64,000 nt of DNA from NCBI GenBank assembly GCA_013398055.1, contig VZRS01007392.1:94954-158953 (forward strand). The letters are read 5' to 3'. The notes under the pieces were generated by a model. The model was not told the DNA's origin. It ran no database searches and worked only from the letters and a program-made list of their open reading frames with translations. Below are positions 26,341-38,427 of the stretch, in pieces. This stretch comes from Ifrita kowaldi. Taxonomy: Eukaryota > Chordata > Aves > Passeriformes > Cinclosomatidae. Numbering within the stretch: the stretch's first letter is position 1; every line of letters starts with the position of its first letter. Made by a program: the position numbers and the translations under genes.

Positions 26341-27383
26341 TGGCATATATAGCAAACTTTTCTGTGTATAGCCCATTTATCCCAAAATTGGTCATTTTGC
26401 CAATGACCAGAAGATAAGATTAGTTTGCAAGAATTAAGTGGTATTCGCAACGTCTTTAATGATCACTCATCTATAGATATTTCTGATGAGTACTAAAGAT
26501 TCATCATTTCTAGCCCATAGGCTAGGATGCTACAGCTGTGAGCCCAAACTACAGTAGCTTGGCACTTAACTGTGTTTTCCACATACCTTTGAGATACCTG
26601 AATTCCTTCAAAAAATGCAAAGCAATTAAAGATACTCTGGTAGCTCCCTTTTGAGTGTTCAAGGGAATATTACCCACTGACATCTGATTATTACAACTGA
26701 TCTCCAAGTTGCATAGATTGTCTCTAAGATTGCATCTCAGCTTCTTTGGTCTCTTTACTTAAACTTACTTACTGCATCTCTGTGGAAAGCTGATACAGCC
26801 CAGTCCCAAGGCCTAGGATGTGTATTAAGAGCCATAGATCCACATTAAAATCTCAAGAAAAAAGGGGTTTGCAGTGCATGCAGCAGGCATGTAAGGAAAT
26901 GCTCAGCAGGATCTGAACAGGTTTTGTTATCCCAATTAGGGATATTGATAGCTGCTGCATTGTAGCTGCATTTCCTTACTCAGGCAAAGTTCTGCTCTGT
27001 TTAGTGTCATCTGGTATGAGAGGACCACCAAATTCTAGTGAAATAACTGAACAATACGATGTTGCTCTGCCCCAAAAGAAACAGGTGTACTATGTCTTTG
27101 AATAACTGAAATTTGTAGTTATGTTTTCATGTGTCCAAGAAGTTAGTGAAAGACCATAATCTGAAAACATGCAAGCCACCACCTATCCTGCCTTGATCCC
27201 CGGTGTAGAGACTTTTAATCATGACACACATTATATCTTATTCCACTTCCTTATTCACAAAGGATTGTTCTTAAAACTTTTATGTCATTATGGCATGTAG
27301 TAATCAGTGAACACCTGTATGTTAAAGCCACCATGAGGCCTTCTACAGGCTACAGGTTTCTGTGAAGTTAATGCATCCAAGCT

Positions 27384-27684
27384 TGAACTACAGGGTTGGC
27401 TGATGACCTTGGCCCCTTGGCCCTCCCCTGGGGTGCTCCCATTGGTCCTTGCTCCCTGATCCCGCCTTCTCCTAGCCCTGAGAAAAGCCTGCGTTAGCCA
27501 TTGTTCTGTTAGATTTGCCTACCTCCCCTTTGATGGGTGAAGACCTGATAAACTCGCCTGTCGGAATGAAGGCCACAGCAGATCCCCTTCCCAGCCTCTT
27601 TTGTTACCGACTTATGTTACTGAATCTGCCCTGGCATCTGTCGGAGGTTGCGGGACCCCACAGAACCGGCAGAAAACGGTAACA
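27384..27684 (+). mobile_element. Probable solo LTR, GC-rich
   Basis: A GC-rich block of about 300 bp stands out from AT-rich flanks. It contains a CCAAT element (cccattggtcc), a polyadenylation-like tgataaactcgcctgtcgga, and a U5-like segment tcggaggttgcgggacccca, ending cggtaaca. The layout resembles avian ERV LTRs. No target-site duplication was detected and the 5' border is a guess. It could also be another GC-rich repeat. Confidence 0.42.
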
Positions 27685-28304
27685 ATGGCACCTGCCCCGT
27701 GCTTCTAAAAGCAGTTTTCTTCCCCTAGCTGGGGCAGCAAACCCAAGCATGGTTCAGTTCTTCAGCCTCCAACAACAGCAGCTCAGCTCATAAACACAAA
27801 TCAGTGTTCATGGCTAATTTCAATGAACACAGCAGGCTTTGAAAGTGGATGGTGGAAGGGTGGCCATGAGCTCCTTTCCATCTCCGCTGGAATAAGGGCC
27901 ATAATCTTCAGCAAAAGGACAAAGCAGATACCCAGGGACAGTGACCCCATGAACTACCTCAGCGAGCACTGGCAGGGGCCATCTGAGCACACCCTGAGGG
28001 CTCACCACACTTCCTGTGAAGAATGAGCACAGACAGCCTCTGTACCCTCAGTTTTCATCTTACCTTACCACATGCTGATTTCCCCACACGAACAGGCCTT
28101 TGGCTGCCCTTTAGAGTCTGCTTGCTCCACGGATATTTGTTAGTCAACTTTAAAACTGTGAGGACTAAGAATTGGCATCAAAGATGCCCCTGTTATTTAG
28201 AGACTGCTTCTGGACCTTGACCACACTACAAAGCTAAACAGAAAATCTTGCTGACATCTGGGAACCAAAATTTTTTGGGTCAAGCTGATTTGTGTTCACT
28301 GCAA

Positions 28305-28400
28305 CCTAATTATGATATATTTAATTAGTCCATACTTCAGGGCTGCTGTCAATCAATTTCCTCTGTCAATTGGCCACAGATGGAGCTGCGTTGCTGGGGG
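28305..28400. promoter_or_regulatory. Paired PBX/MEIS-like sites beside TAATTA
   Basis: CTGTCAATCA at 28346-28355 is the exact reverse complement of the PBX-MEIS composite TGATTGACAG. A second CTGTCAAT lies at 28363-28370, 17 bp further on. A homeodomain-type TTAATTAG lies at 28321-28328. The cluster resembles HOX/TALE enhancer grammar. Activity is inferred. Confidence 0.35.
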
Positions 28401-30021
28401 AGGTAGTAGATATTCCTGACACTATTGAGGAAGATCAGCATGTCCTTTTCACATTAGTATGGTTAAAACTGTCACCAAATTCAACAGTAACAGATTAATG
28501 GTTTGATAACAACACATTTCAGGACAGAATTTTACTTCAGGAAATTACCTGAGAATATCCTTCCTCCTCTGGAGATTGGGGCATGGCCTACGGTACCATA
28601 TCTTCCTGGGAAGATCTGGAAACACCACCTAAGAAATAGCTACTTCACCCAAAATATTGGCAATGCCTTTTCTTTCATTTCTTCCTTACCTGTAGCAACA
28701 TTTTTGAGGTTTAGAATCATTATAACAACCGTAAGGTCTCTCACTCAGAGATCTTAAAGAGTGTTTCATAAATTTGGGTTTGTCTGTTTTAAAGGACTGT
28801 CTACAGATGCAGTTGGTCCCTTTACATTCCTCTTTTCCTAAATGAACAAGAGCTCAAAGACAAACTTGGGAGGCACTTCATCTTTCCCAAAATAAAAGGA
28901 GTTTAATTTCCAAGTTTAGAGTGAGTCAGGCAAACAATGCATGTAATTTTATTTCCTATGGCAAATGGACAGTTGATGTTTGTATTCACCTGGTCTTTTC
29001 CACGAAAAGATCTCAAAGAAGCAGACTGCATTATACGTGGTAGAGAAAAATGATAATCCCAATACTGTCTCTTGCTTCCAAATGATGATGTGCAAGGCAC
29101 ATACATAACTTCTTGGCAAGGATCCATTTGTCAAAATAAAATAAGCCAACTGCATAAAGGAAAGAGACGATAGATCTTGACAAACTTGTAGATGCTAGCA
29201 AAAATGTAAACAAGAAGTTGCTGTGACTGATGTATTAATGTAACACTGCCAGAGTACTGGCTTCAAAAATTAACAACTGTTGATGCTTTTGTGACTAGTC
29301 AAAAGAGCAAGTGTCATGATTTCTGCTATGTTTGACATTTTCTATAGTTTCTACTCAATTTTAATCTCGGTGTAATACTCAATGCTCAGCTTTCTACAAG
29401 AAAGACACAATAAGTAAGATTCCCACAAATGGGATAATACGTTTGAAGACAGCTGACCTTAGAAAAGAGATAGCAGAGATGAAAATTTCTTGACATTTTT
29501 ATGAACTCATCATTTTTGCCATTTAATATATAAAAAGAAAAACCTATTCTCACTGATTGATTACTTTAATGAATAAATGTACTCAATGATTTGGTAGCTT
29601 GAGTGGATTAAATTTCCCTTGCTGGCAGGAACTGGCCTTAAATGAAAGTATTTTGAGGGTTTATTCCTTTTTCCCACACAAAAAAAAAACGAAGATAGAA
29701 AATCAGTCTGAATTTCAAACCACTTGATCTCTGTGTATATTTTATAAACCACTGTCTGAACCTCTGTGCGCTCCCAAGAAGTAAAACTCAACTACAGTCC
29801 CCCAACTTGCAGGCTCAAATAATTCTAAACCAGATATTTCAAAATGTGACTGATGTGTTGAACAACACCCGGCAGCTGATAACCATAACCTTCTTCCTTT
29901 GCATTATAGTTCCTTGCTGTAATCAGTTCAAATACTCATCATCACATAAGCCTCGCTCCTCACCTCCACGAAATCCTTTCCAAAACAGCAGTAAATAAAT
30001 ATTCTATTAAAAAAAAAAAAA

Positions 30022-30043
30022 NNNNNNNNNNNNNNNNNNNNNN
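30022..30043. other. Assembly gap (22 N) after a poly-A run
   Basis: Twenty-two N follow a run of about 13 A. The real gap length is unknown. The ORF across it is meaningless. Confidence 0.98.
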
Positions 30044-31292
30044 GTCTGTCTTGCCATGTATGGTTTTGACAAGTTTTGGCTGGAGAGGAGAAGCAAGACT
30101 GAAGATCACTGCAGGGAGCAACAGGGAAAAGGAGAGATCAGACAAAAATCTAAATTTCTAAAAGAAAACCAAACCAAAAACAAAAACCACCCTAACACCT
30201 AGGAAAAGGAGGAACTGTGTGATTTTTTTCAGAGGTGCTAGACACCAAGAGAATCTTCTATTTGTGACCCTGTTTTCTTCTGGTAGATCCATTATCAGAC
30301 TCATGGGTTATGGTGCAACATAGCCTGAAGTTCTTAAACTCATAAGGTTTGTGTGTAACTCCTTCCTGCCATCCTGGGTAAAGTGCCACGAATCTCGGTA
30401 GCAGAGCTTCATCTGACATCTCCATACTAATATAGACTTTCCTTTAGGTGATGTATGTGCTAATGTCAAACAAACACACTTGCCAAAAGCAAAATGTAAA
30501 TTTCTTCTCACAAAAGCAGCCTCCCGCTGAGAGAGTTGGTGTTGGCCTGGGTCTATAACTTATATTCCAAACACATTTTACCTTTAAGAAAGTTGCTTTA
30601 CTGGAAAAATATGCATTAAAAAGTTATACAGCATATTGCTTAATTCCAATTCAATATTTTTAATTTGTTTGTTTACTTTGTAGATTTATGTCTCCAGCAA
30701 TCAAAAGTTGAAAGAGACCAAGTATAGAGAAGCAAAGAACAAATGAAGGAGCCTTCATTTTTACTTCACATTTACTTTCACTAGCAATACCAGCTTCAGG
30801 GGGCTTTGCTGCAAATAAACAACATGACTGCATGTATATGAAAGAGAACTCAAACCATGGTGCATCATTAGCTCCATATTTTCATTTGTCTGGTTGTGAC
30901 CTGATGTTTTCTCCTGTTGTCTTCGTGCAACTTGTCCCAAACCACGTTTGCAGGAGGAAGGGTTTCTTAGCTTTCCTTTGAGGGTGGCTGCTGCTCAGGG
31001 AAGGACTCACTTGGCAATCATGTCTGTATAAATACACCTGCCTATTCACTTTGCCAAGTCTCTATTGCTCTTTTCTCATTTTCCTGTTCTGAAATGCTTC
31101 CTAGTTTTAGTGGGTGGTTCCTCGGTGACTCAAAAAGAAGAAAAGATAAATGTGCTTGTGTGTAGTATTTGATCATTCCTGTCCTGTTAGAGGAAACGTA
31201 CAGGTACTTAGACTAGGAACTATCTAAGCCTGATTCCTTTTTTGTTGTTGTTACTGTTTTAACTACTGCATTCTCTAAACACTGAAAGATAC

Positions 31293-31327
31293 AGGTTTAT
31301 TCAAAGGTTTTTCAAAGGTTTATTCAA
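31293..31327 (+). repeat. Three-unit short tandem repeat
   Basis: Units AGGTTTATTCAA, AGGTTTTTCAA and AGGTTTATTCAA stand head to tail. A local slippage product; no function seen. Confidence 0.85.
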
Positions 31328-32201
31328 AGTGAGATTTTCCCATTGCTGCTTTCAAGAGTCCCAACTATTTCACTACTCAGTAAGGCAACTGAAACTACAT
31401 GAGCTCCATAATTCTCAACTGATACAGAGCCACAAGCAGCAGTAGTTTAGAGAAAAGTGTAGGAAAAAAACATGTTTTCCACCGTTTGTTATCCAGAGAT
31501 GCGCTGATTAGGTTTAGATGAACTGGCAATAAAAACTGCCTTGCTTCTGTGGAAGTACTCGAGCCGTGCAACACATATAAGAAACTACCAAAAATCCTTA
31601 GCAGAGACTTGTTTTATCTGTACCAATAACTACATTGAAGCTGTCTGTAGAGTAGCTGTGTCCTTAAAATCTGAAGAATACTTGATAATTAAAATCAGAA
31701 GAGGTGCACCAGTTCAGGAACTCTCACACCAGAGCAGGAATCCTAAATGCATCTGATTGCAACTCAGCACTGAGGAAGCTTTTCGTCTGAGAAAGGAAAA
31801 GCAATTGATGACCACTCATGGCTTTCCTACAACTACCACTAATGCAAAAACAGAGAATTATAGGAAAGACTATTTTAAAATGTGGTTCATTCTTAGAGCC
31901 CTGTGAGACTCACCTATGACATTAGCATAATCTGATAGTGATGTGACATCTCCTTTCAAATCCACCCTTTCCTCAAGGACATCAGGAGAGGTGAAACCTG
32001 ACAGCATTTCTGTTACAGTGACAGAGCTGTGGGTCAAGCGAGCACCACAAGTTTACATGAGGGCTAAATTTGACCTTGTGTCACGACAGCTCCCAAAGGA
32101 CCCTGCAGTAAGCACTAATGTATTCAAGGCTGTACATACTGGCATTGCAATGAGAACTCCACTTTAAGGGCAACGTTGAGGGCATCTTTCATCCTGGGGC
32201 A

Positions 32202-32707
32202 TCACAGAGCATTGGAAAGATGTTCTGTTACAAAAAATTTGCGACAAGCTGCCATCATCTCCTGCAGGGCAAATACAGGAGTCTGCTGTTGAAGACAAGC
32301 CATCAGAGCCTGCCTCAGGTGCTGACAGCACTTCTTTAACACATCCACTTCTCTAACACAAGCCTTATTCTCAACAACAGCTGCTACTGATCGAGCTCTT
32401 ACTGATCGGGCATCTTCTCCTTGTCGGCTAAAAGGCAAAAGCAAATCTGTCAGAAACAACATGGCCTAGCATCCTGTGGGCAGAGGGCTAGATCAGCTTC
32501 TAGTCCGCTGACTGCATACTCACATCCAGTACAGCGAGCCAAATGTGCTTTGGAGAGGCCTGGGGAAGACCAATTGATCTTTTGGACGTAGCAGAGAGGG
32601 CTGTGTGATGAATGGGCAAGGCTCGCTTCCAGCCCCCTGACCCGCCTGCCATCTAGTGTATATTCAGGACATATTTCCAGCTCAGCACAGCCATAGCTGG
32701 AGAACAA
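32202..32707 (-). pseudogene. Unidentified exon-like segment on the minus strand
   Basis: Two consecutive minus-strand open stretches occur: 32707-32450 and 32462-32202. The second follows a splice-acceptor-like tract (tttgcttttgccttttag) with the AG at 32429-32428. From 32427 it reads RQGEDARSVRARSVAAVVEN, then a Cys/Leu-rich helical stretch (VDVLKKCCQHLRQALMACLQ) to a stop at 32202. It could be a terminal exon of an unannotated gene or an old retrocopy. I do not recognise the family. Confidence 0.28.
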
Positions 32708-34374
32708 AGAACAGAATTAGTCTGGACAAACGTGGCACGTTACTGATAGGGTATATATAACCTTCTCATCCCAGGACTCTGCATTATGTAATTAGGGCAA
32801 ACCCCCTAAAAACAGCTTCTTGACAGCAGCAACTCACTTACAATGATCATGTTCTCAAAAACACAACAGACTAAATACAGCATTTACTTAGCTATAAAAG
32901 ATGCAGCAGATTATATTTCAACAATCAAATGTACCATGATAAACCAGGTGTAGTGTTCCAGGTATAGCACTTTTAAAATCTGTCATCTGCTTCATCTATT
33001 TAGCCGTCAGGACTGCTTGTGCAGGATACACAAGACTGCTGAAAAAAATAGTGGTCCCCTGCTGAACCAAACTTTAGCATTCAGATTGGTATGTCAGACA
33101 GCAGTTTGTTCTCTTCTGTGCCAATCAGCCATTTTTTGTAAGTCTGAATTTCCATACACCCAGCAATGCTGGTTGTTTTTCTTTAAAGATATCTTCAAAT
33201 GTGGAAGGCAAATGAGAAATAAAGGATAGTAAATTTGACTTAAGAAACAAGGATGAAGCTAAAAGCAGAATATGTCTCTACAGAACTCTCAGTAAATTTT
33301 CCATGCAGGTCCATATTTTCTTGTCACAGGGAAATCAACCTCGTAACAATCAGTGCTCAAGAGTTGACTCTTTCCTTGTTGAAGAATAAAGTTACCTGGG
33401 CTTTCTGTCAAAAAAATACTTCAAACGAACATCGATGAGACAATTTTTATAGATGCATATATGTGTTTATGAATACATACACACGCTGTTGATTGGTCTT
33501 CAAATCCATGGAAAATAGTCAAAGTTATTTTGGAATTATCAAACCTGAACTGTCACCTATGTCCAACAGTTGTTTAATTTCAAAAATGAGTCACAAGGTT
33601 TTTGAGATCCAAATGCAGATGTGCCTACAAGAGACAAAGTTCAGGGAACTCTGAACTATGAACAAGTCAGGTCTGGGAACACTTTAGGTATGGCGGTGTG
33701 GAGGTAATTTCCTCTTACCTGGGCTAATTAGTTTTTATGCAGCAGTGCAGTAATGCAGCTACCCTGCCTGTGGATGTCTTGCAGCTAAGATAATGACCTT
33801 AACTCCCTGCAGTGCCTGGGCAGCACCGTGATTTGCAATTATCTTCCATGGAACAGAAGTGAAAAAGAAATCAGTCAGTTTTATAATGGTCAGTGATGAA
33901 TCCTGTTGTTGCTCTGACTGAAATAAATATAAACATATGCATCTCTTGCTAAATTAAGGCGTACATGTGCATGAGGTCAGTCTTCTCAGAAGTATGACAA
34001 GCCTCCCTTTTCCTGCTTTTGATGGTGCACTATCACAGCAGTAATATCACAGCAATGTTCCCTTCCCTGTTTCTTTCAATATGCACTTAGGCTAAAATCA
34101 GCTGCTGGGACAGCAACCTCTCTGAGTCACTGCCTACAAAAAGGCTTCTAACTAGCAGTCCTTTTGTTGGTGTAACCTAGTGGAAATGAAACCAAAAGAA
34201 AAAATTATTGTGCTTCTTAGGTTTAAAATATTGCTTTGGAGTAGTTTTCTGCCTGACACTTACAAGAATGGCTAAATTTTAACACAGACCTGGGGCTCAT
34301 GTTTCTGTTATAGAGCACAGGGTTGAGCAGAAGAAAAGGGATGCTGAAGCAGAGGAGAGATGCCTGTTACAAGG

Positions 34375-34773
34375 ATCATTCTTTTTGTGTGTTTGATTTT
34401 CCAAGAACACTTGGGGAGAAAAAAAAAAAAAAAAAAGTCAATTTCATCTTTGCTTCATTCAGCCACTGCAGGAACCAGGAAAAAGTCTGGATCTTTTAGT
34501 TTGTCTGCACAAGATCCCCTCATTTCAATGAGCAGCATGGTCTCAGTCTCTCTTTTTTTTTCTTTTAAGCTAANATCATTTTTTTTGGTGTTTTTTTTTT
34601 CAAAGAACCTTGGGGGAAAAAAAAAAAAAAAAAAAAGTCAATTTCATCTTTGCTTCATTCAGCCACTGCAGGAACCAGGAAAAAGTCTGGATCTTTTAGT
34701 TTGTCTGCACAAGATCCCCTCATTTCAATGAGCAGCATGGTCTCAGTCTCTCTTTTTTTTTCTTTTAAGCTAA
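34375..34773 (+). repeat. 199-bp direct duplication split by a single N (probable assembly artefact)
   Basis: Copy 1 at 34375-34573 and copy 2 at 34575-34773 have equal length and are separated by one N at 34574. They are identical after the poly-A run and differ only in the T-rich and A-rich stretch at the start, as expected from low-quality read ends. This is best read as an unmerged contig overlap. Confidence 0.85.
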
Positions 34774-35770
34774 ATTAGTATCCTGATCACACAGGCAGCG
34801 TAAAGGGTATCACCCACAAACATTTAGCCAATTTGTTACTCACATTTAAAAATTAATGGTGAAACCTTGCTGCGGCACCCTGCTTGGGGAATTTTTATGA
34901 GGTTTGGATTAGGAAGGCCCTGCTGGTCCTGTTAGTGGAATATAACATGGTATACTGACATTTTTATTTCAACAACTGTCTAAAAGTGTCCATTGGACAA
35001 ACCTGTCTGCTCCACCTCCCCAGGGGTACCTGTGAATAAAGAAGCATTAAGGTGAGCATAGTTCATTGTGCAAAGCAAGGACACAAAACGCAAAATGTGA
35101 AGAAAGACCTCTTTGCTTCTGGTTTGGGGCAAGAGGAGGAGGCCGTGCAAATGGGATCTCTGTGCCCCAGGGAAGTGGGCTGAGGAAGGTGTGGTACTCA
35201 ATTATAACCTTGGCCTCCTTGCAGAAGAGGAGTGCAGGGCTACAGCTGTTGTTGCTGAAGTTAAGAAGATGGAATGAAAACTGGATTCAAATTGTAACTG
35301 CAGTGGGTTCAAGGCACAGGACAGAAAACATTCTCCATTTGTATAAAATATAGATTTGTATGTAAATATTCAACAATAGCTTCTGTAGTAATGAATAAGA
35401 AATAAATTGCTTATTTGGTGTATGATAAAACCATTATTCTGCACAGATGATGCAGATGACACTTGATTTATATTGTCTTGCAAAAGCTTCAGACAATTAA
35501 GGAGAAAACTGTTCTGAGACTTATTCCATCGACAAAATTCTGGTACAGCTAACAGCAATATGATTCACACAAGGATCATCTGGCATGTGAGGCTTGTTTT
35601 AACAGATACCAATGTGACATACATAAAGCTGTCAGGCTTTCTCCAAAGGACAGTCATCCACTTCATGTTTCAAGTGCCAAATTAATTATATTTGACATTT
35701 AATTTATAACCTAAGGTATTTTAGATTCGGAACTTGACTATGACAACAGCAGATTAGAGCAGGGCCCCGT

Positions 35771-35789
35771 TTGACAGAATCGATTTTTC
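35771..35789. promoter_or_regulatory. Adjacent MEIS-like and ONECUT-like sites
   Basis: TTGACAG (35771-35777) is followed one base later by AATCGATTTTT (35779-35789), a good ONECUT/HNF6-type core. The surrounding 150 bp is unique sequence without an ORF. Confidence 0.3.
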
Positions 35790-37589
35790 AATTTATTTTC
35801 CTTGTATGTGGGGTCTTGATTCAGATTTTTGTGTCTCGAGCTTCTGTACAGGACAACGATACCTCTAAGCAAAGAAGGCTCCGTTCACCTCCTCCCCCAG
35901 CCATTTCGTGGTGAATTATTTTGCACGAGAAAGCAAGTTTCTTCTGTAGCCTTAATCACAAAGCTCCACCTAATGGAATGAAGGGAGAACTGTGCACAGC
36001 TAAAGAAAGGGAGAGAGACTTCGCCAAACACTGCTATCAAGGGAAAACTACTACACAACCGTAAGCAGTTAATCTCCTCCATCTAATTTATAAAGTCTCC
36101 TTTTCCAAGGTCTTTAAAACTTTGAGGTGAGAGGAAAGTCATAAGAAAAAAAAAACAAGCAACCACCCACAACTCTCAGGTTTCATCTGACTGACGTTGT
36201 AACCTTTTTATTTTAACTGATAGATATTTCAACACATCAATACTAATATTTTACACCTGTAGGTCACCTCTTCTAGGTTCCAAAGCATCTAAAATTTTTA
36301 AATATATAAAATAACCTATAAGTGTAGGTATATATTTATTGATAGATGGTTCATAATCAAAAGTAAAATTGCTCAATAATGAAACTATGAACCAGCTTTT
36401 AAAACGGGAGCAAAGCATTTCTTTCAATTTTCCCACTGAAAAGGAAGGCTTTCTGTACAATTCGTTGATATCACACAGCTGGAATACTACTGGAACACTG
36501 CTGGAACAATACAATTTCAAAATATGCTTAAAGAAAGGAGCTGAAGAATTTAAAAAGGCTTTGCAAAGAGCAAGGCCATTTTCAAGGCAGAGCTATTTTT
36601 TTTCATTAAGTGCTTTGCAAATGTTAATATAAAAGATCCTACAAAGTCCTGCCAAAGCTTAAAAATCCACTCACAATTTCAGATTTGCTCCCCAGCCAGA
36701 GGAAGGCTCAGTGTCCACTTTCAGACTTTTTCTCTAACAGAAGGTACAAATCTAAATGTCACCTTGTATCAAGATAAAGTGTTTCACTGGAGAAACAGGA
36801 CATTTGTCAGGATCATCTTATCTGAGATGACTAACACAGTGATAGCACTGAGTCTGTATTGTGAAAATGTCAGTAGTAGGACAAGACTAGTTCATTCTTT
36901 TTAGTAAAAAATGTTAGTTTGGTGTTTAGTAGTCTTCTGTCAAGAATTGTGCTTTGATACTCTGCACAAATAGACCTGCCAATCTAAAATTGTTTTAATT
37001 CCTAACATTTATAATCAGACATACAAGTATGACATCTGCAGCAGAGTATCTTGCATTGGAAAGGTGATTAAACCATGTCATCATCAAATCTCAAATACAC
37101 TAATGTGCAGTTAAACCAGGATATTTAATGGCCAGCTGAGATTTTGTGGGGTTTATCTCTTAACTTCACTACTACTAGTAACAGTGGGGATTAGCATGAT
37201 TTTCTTAACCCTACTTTTATCCGTCCTCCTCCTCCTTTGCTGCCTGCCCTTGGGTAGTGGCTTGATTCTGGCTGATCTTTCATTTCACAAGACCCCTAGT
37301 GATGTAGCTCTCCACAAAACCCCAGCTCCCCTACTGAATTTAGCTGCACTTGGACAACGAATTCAATATTTGCCAGGTGGAGGAAGGCAGGACGGGCAAT
37401 TGGAGGGGTGGAAGCGGTGCGATGGTTCCTGAGAAGCCCAGGAGAAGGGAGGGACGGTCTGTGTGGGTAACCCGAGGGCATCCCCCATGGGCACACCAGG
37501 GCACCTCCTTGTGTGGCACTGAGCCATCCACGGAACCGAGCAGCGAGGGGCCGGGCAGGCCAGGACACCGGCAGTGGGGAGACCCCGGG

Positions 37590-38035
37590 GACAGAGCTGG
37601 AGCTGTGCAGAGAAGGGCAGCGAAGCTGGGGAAGGGTCTGGAGCACAAGTCCTGTGAGGAGCGGCTGAGGGAGCTGGGGGTGTTGAGCCTGGAGTAAAAG
37701 GAGGCTCGGGGGCACCACATCGCTCTCTAGAACTCCCTGAAAGGAGGGCGTAGCCACGTGGGGGTCGGCCTCTTCTCACAGGCAACCAGAACAAGAGGAA
37801 ATGGCCTAAAGCTACACCAGGGGATGTTCAGGTTGGACATTAGGAGGAATTTTTCCACAGAAAAGGTGACTTGGCATTTGAATGGGCTGCCCGGGAAGTG
37901 GGCGGAGTCACCACCTCTGGAGGTGTTTAAGGACAGACTGGACGTGGTCTAACTAACATGGTGGTGTTGGGTCATAGATCGGACTCGGTGACCTCAAAGG
38001 TCTTTTCCAACTAAACTGATTCCGTGAAACCCCAG
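37590..38035 (+). mobile_element. CR1 LINE 3' fragment (sense)
   Basis: The segment shows the bird CR1 ORF2 C-terminal and 3' UTR signature: a stretch resembling LRELGVLSLE near 37670, GNGLKLHQGMFRLDIRRNFS (37794-37853), LEVFKDRLD, then a terminal part reading as ggactcggtgacctcaaagg followed by tcttttccaact. The frame is broken, so the copy is dead and 5'-truncated, as usual for CR1. The 5' edge is uncertain because GC-rich sequence continues upstream. It ends within about 400 bp of the EEF1E1 start codon. Confidence 0.88.
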
Positions 38036-38220
38036 GGCCGGGGGCTCCCCCGCGCAGCCCCAGCGCCGCCACCGCACCGGCCCCGCCGGGGGTGGGCAAA
38101 GGGGCGGCCCCGCTCTCGCCCCTCACGGCTGCCCCGCCCCCTCCCTGAGGCCACACCCTGGGGGCGGGGCTTGGCGCGCGCTCTAGGCCCGCCATGCGGC
38201 CGGGGACGTGCCTGCGCAAC

Positions 38221-38232
38221 TGCGCACGCGCT
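38221..38232 (+). promoter_or_regulatory. NRF1-like site in EEF1E1 promoter
   Basis: TGCGCACGCGCT differs at one end position from the palindromic NRF1 consensus TGCGCANGCGCA. It lies about 200 bp upstream of the start codon. NRF1 sites are common in nuclear genes for translation and mitochondria. Binding is inferred. Confidence 0.6.
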
Positions 38233-38298
38233 GTCCGTGACCCCGGTGCTCTTCCCTCCCCCGCGAAGGGCTGAATGCAAAGCCCCCCTTGGCTTCTG

Positions 38299-38371
38299 AT
38301 TGGCTGGCCGGCCCCTTCGGGCCAATGGCAGCGGCGCTTCCTTCGACGGTGCCTTAGCTCTCTTCGCCAAT
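38299..38371 (+). promoter_or_regulatory. Cluster of three CCAAT (NF-Y) boxes
   Basis: One inverted (ATTGG, 38299-38303) and two forward (38322-38326, 38367-38371) CCAAT pentamers lie within 73 bp, about 55-130 bp upstream of the ATG. The last is fused to a GC box (ccaatggggcgggc). Spaced NF-Y sites beside SP1 sites are a classical TATA-less core promoter arrangement. Confidence 0.65.
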
Positions 38372-38427
38372 GGGGCGGGCGGTTGTTGCTGCCCTCCCTC
38401 CGTGTCTCGCGTGTCCCGCTGTGCAAG

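Larger units (their letters stand above)
28401..32201. other. Intergenic, one assembly gap
   Basis: AT-rich sequence with the N gap at 30022 and a short tandem repeat at 31293. The segment 30770-30960 appears unique and compositionally even, but no gene signal is visible. Confidence 0.6.
32708..37589. other. Intergenic, upstream of EEF1E1
   Basis: Mostly AT-rich unique sequence. It includes the duplicated N-split artefact (34.4-34.8 kb) and a MEIS/ONECUT motif pair (35.77 kb). At 33660-33870 a non-repetitive stretch with ctaattag-type homeodomain cores may be regulatory. From about 37370 G+C rises toward the CR1 and the promoter. Confidence 0.6.

Noticed and set aside
34360..34731. 123-codon plus-strand ORF across the N at 34574
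   Set aside because: It is created by a false duplication and an ambiguous base.
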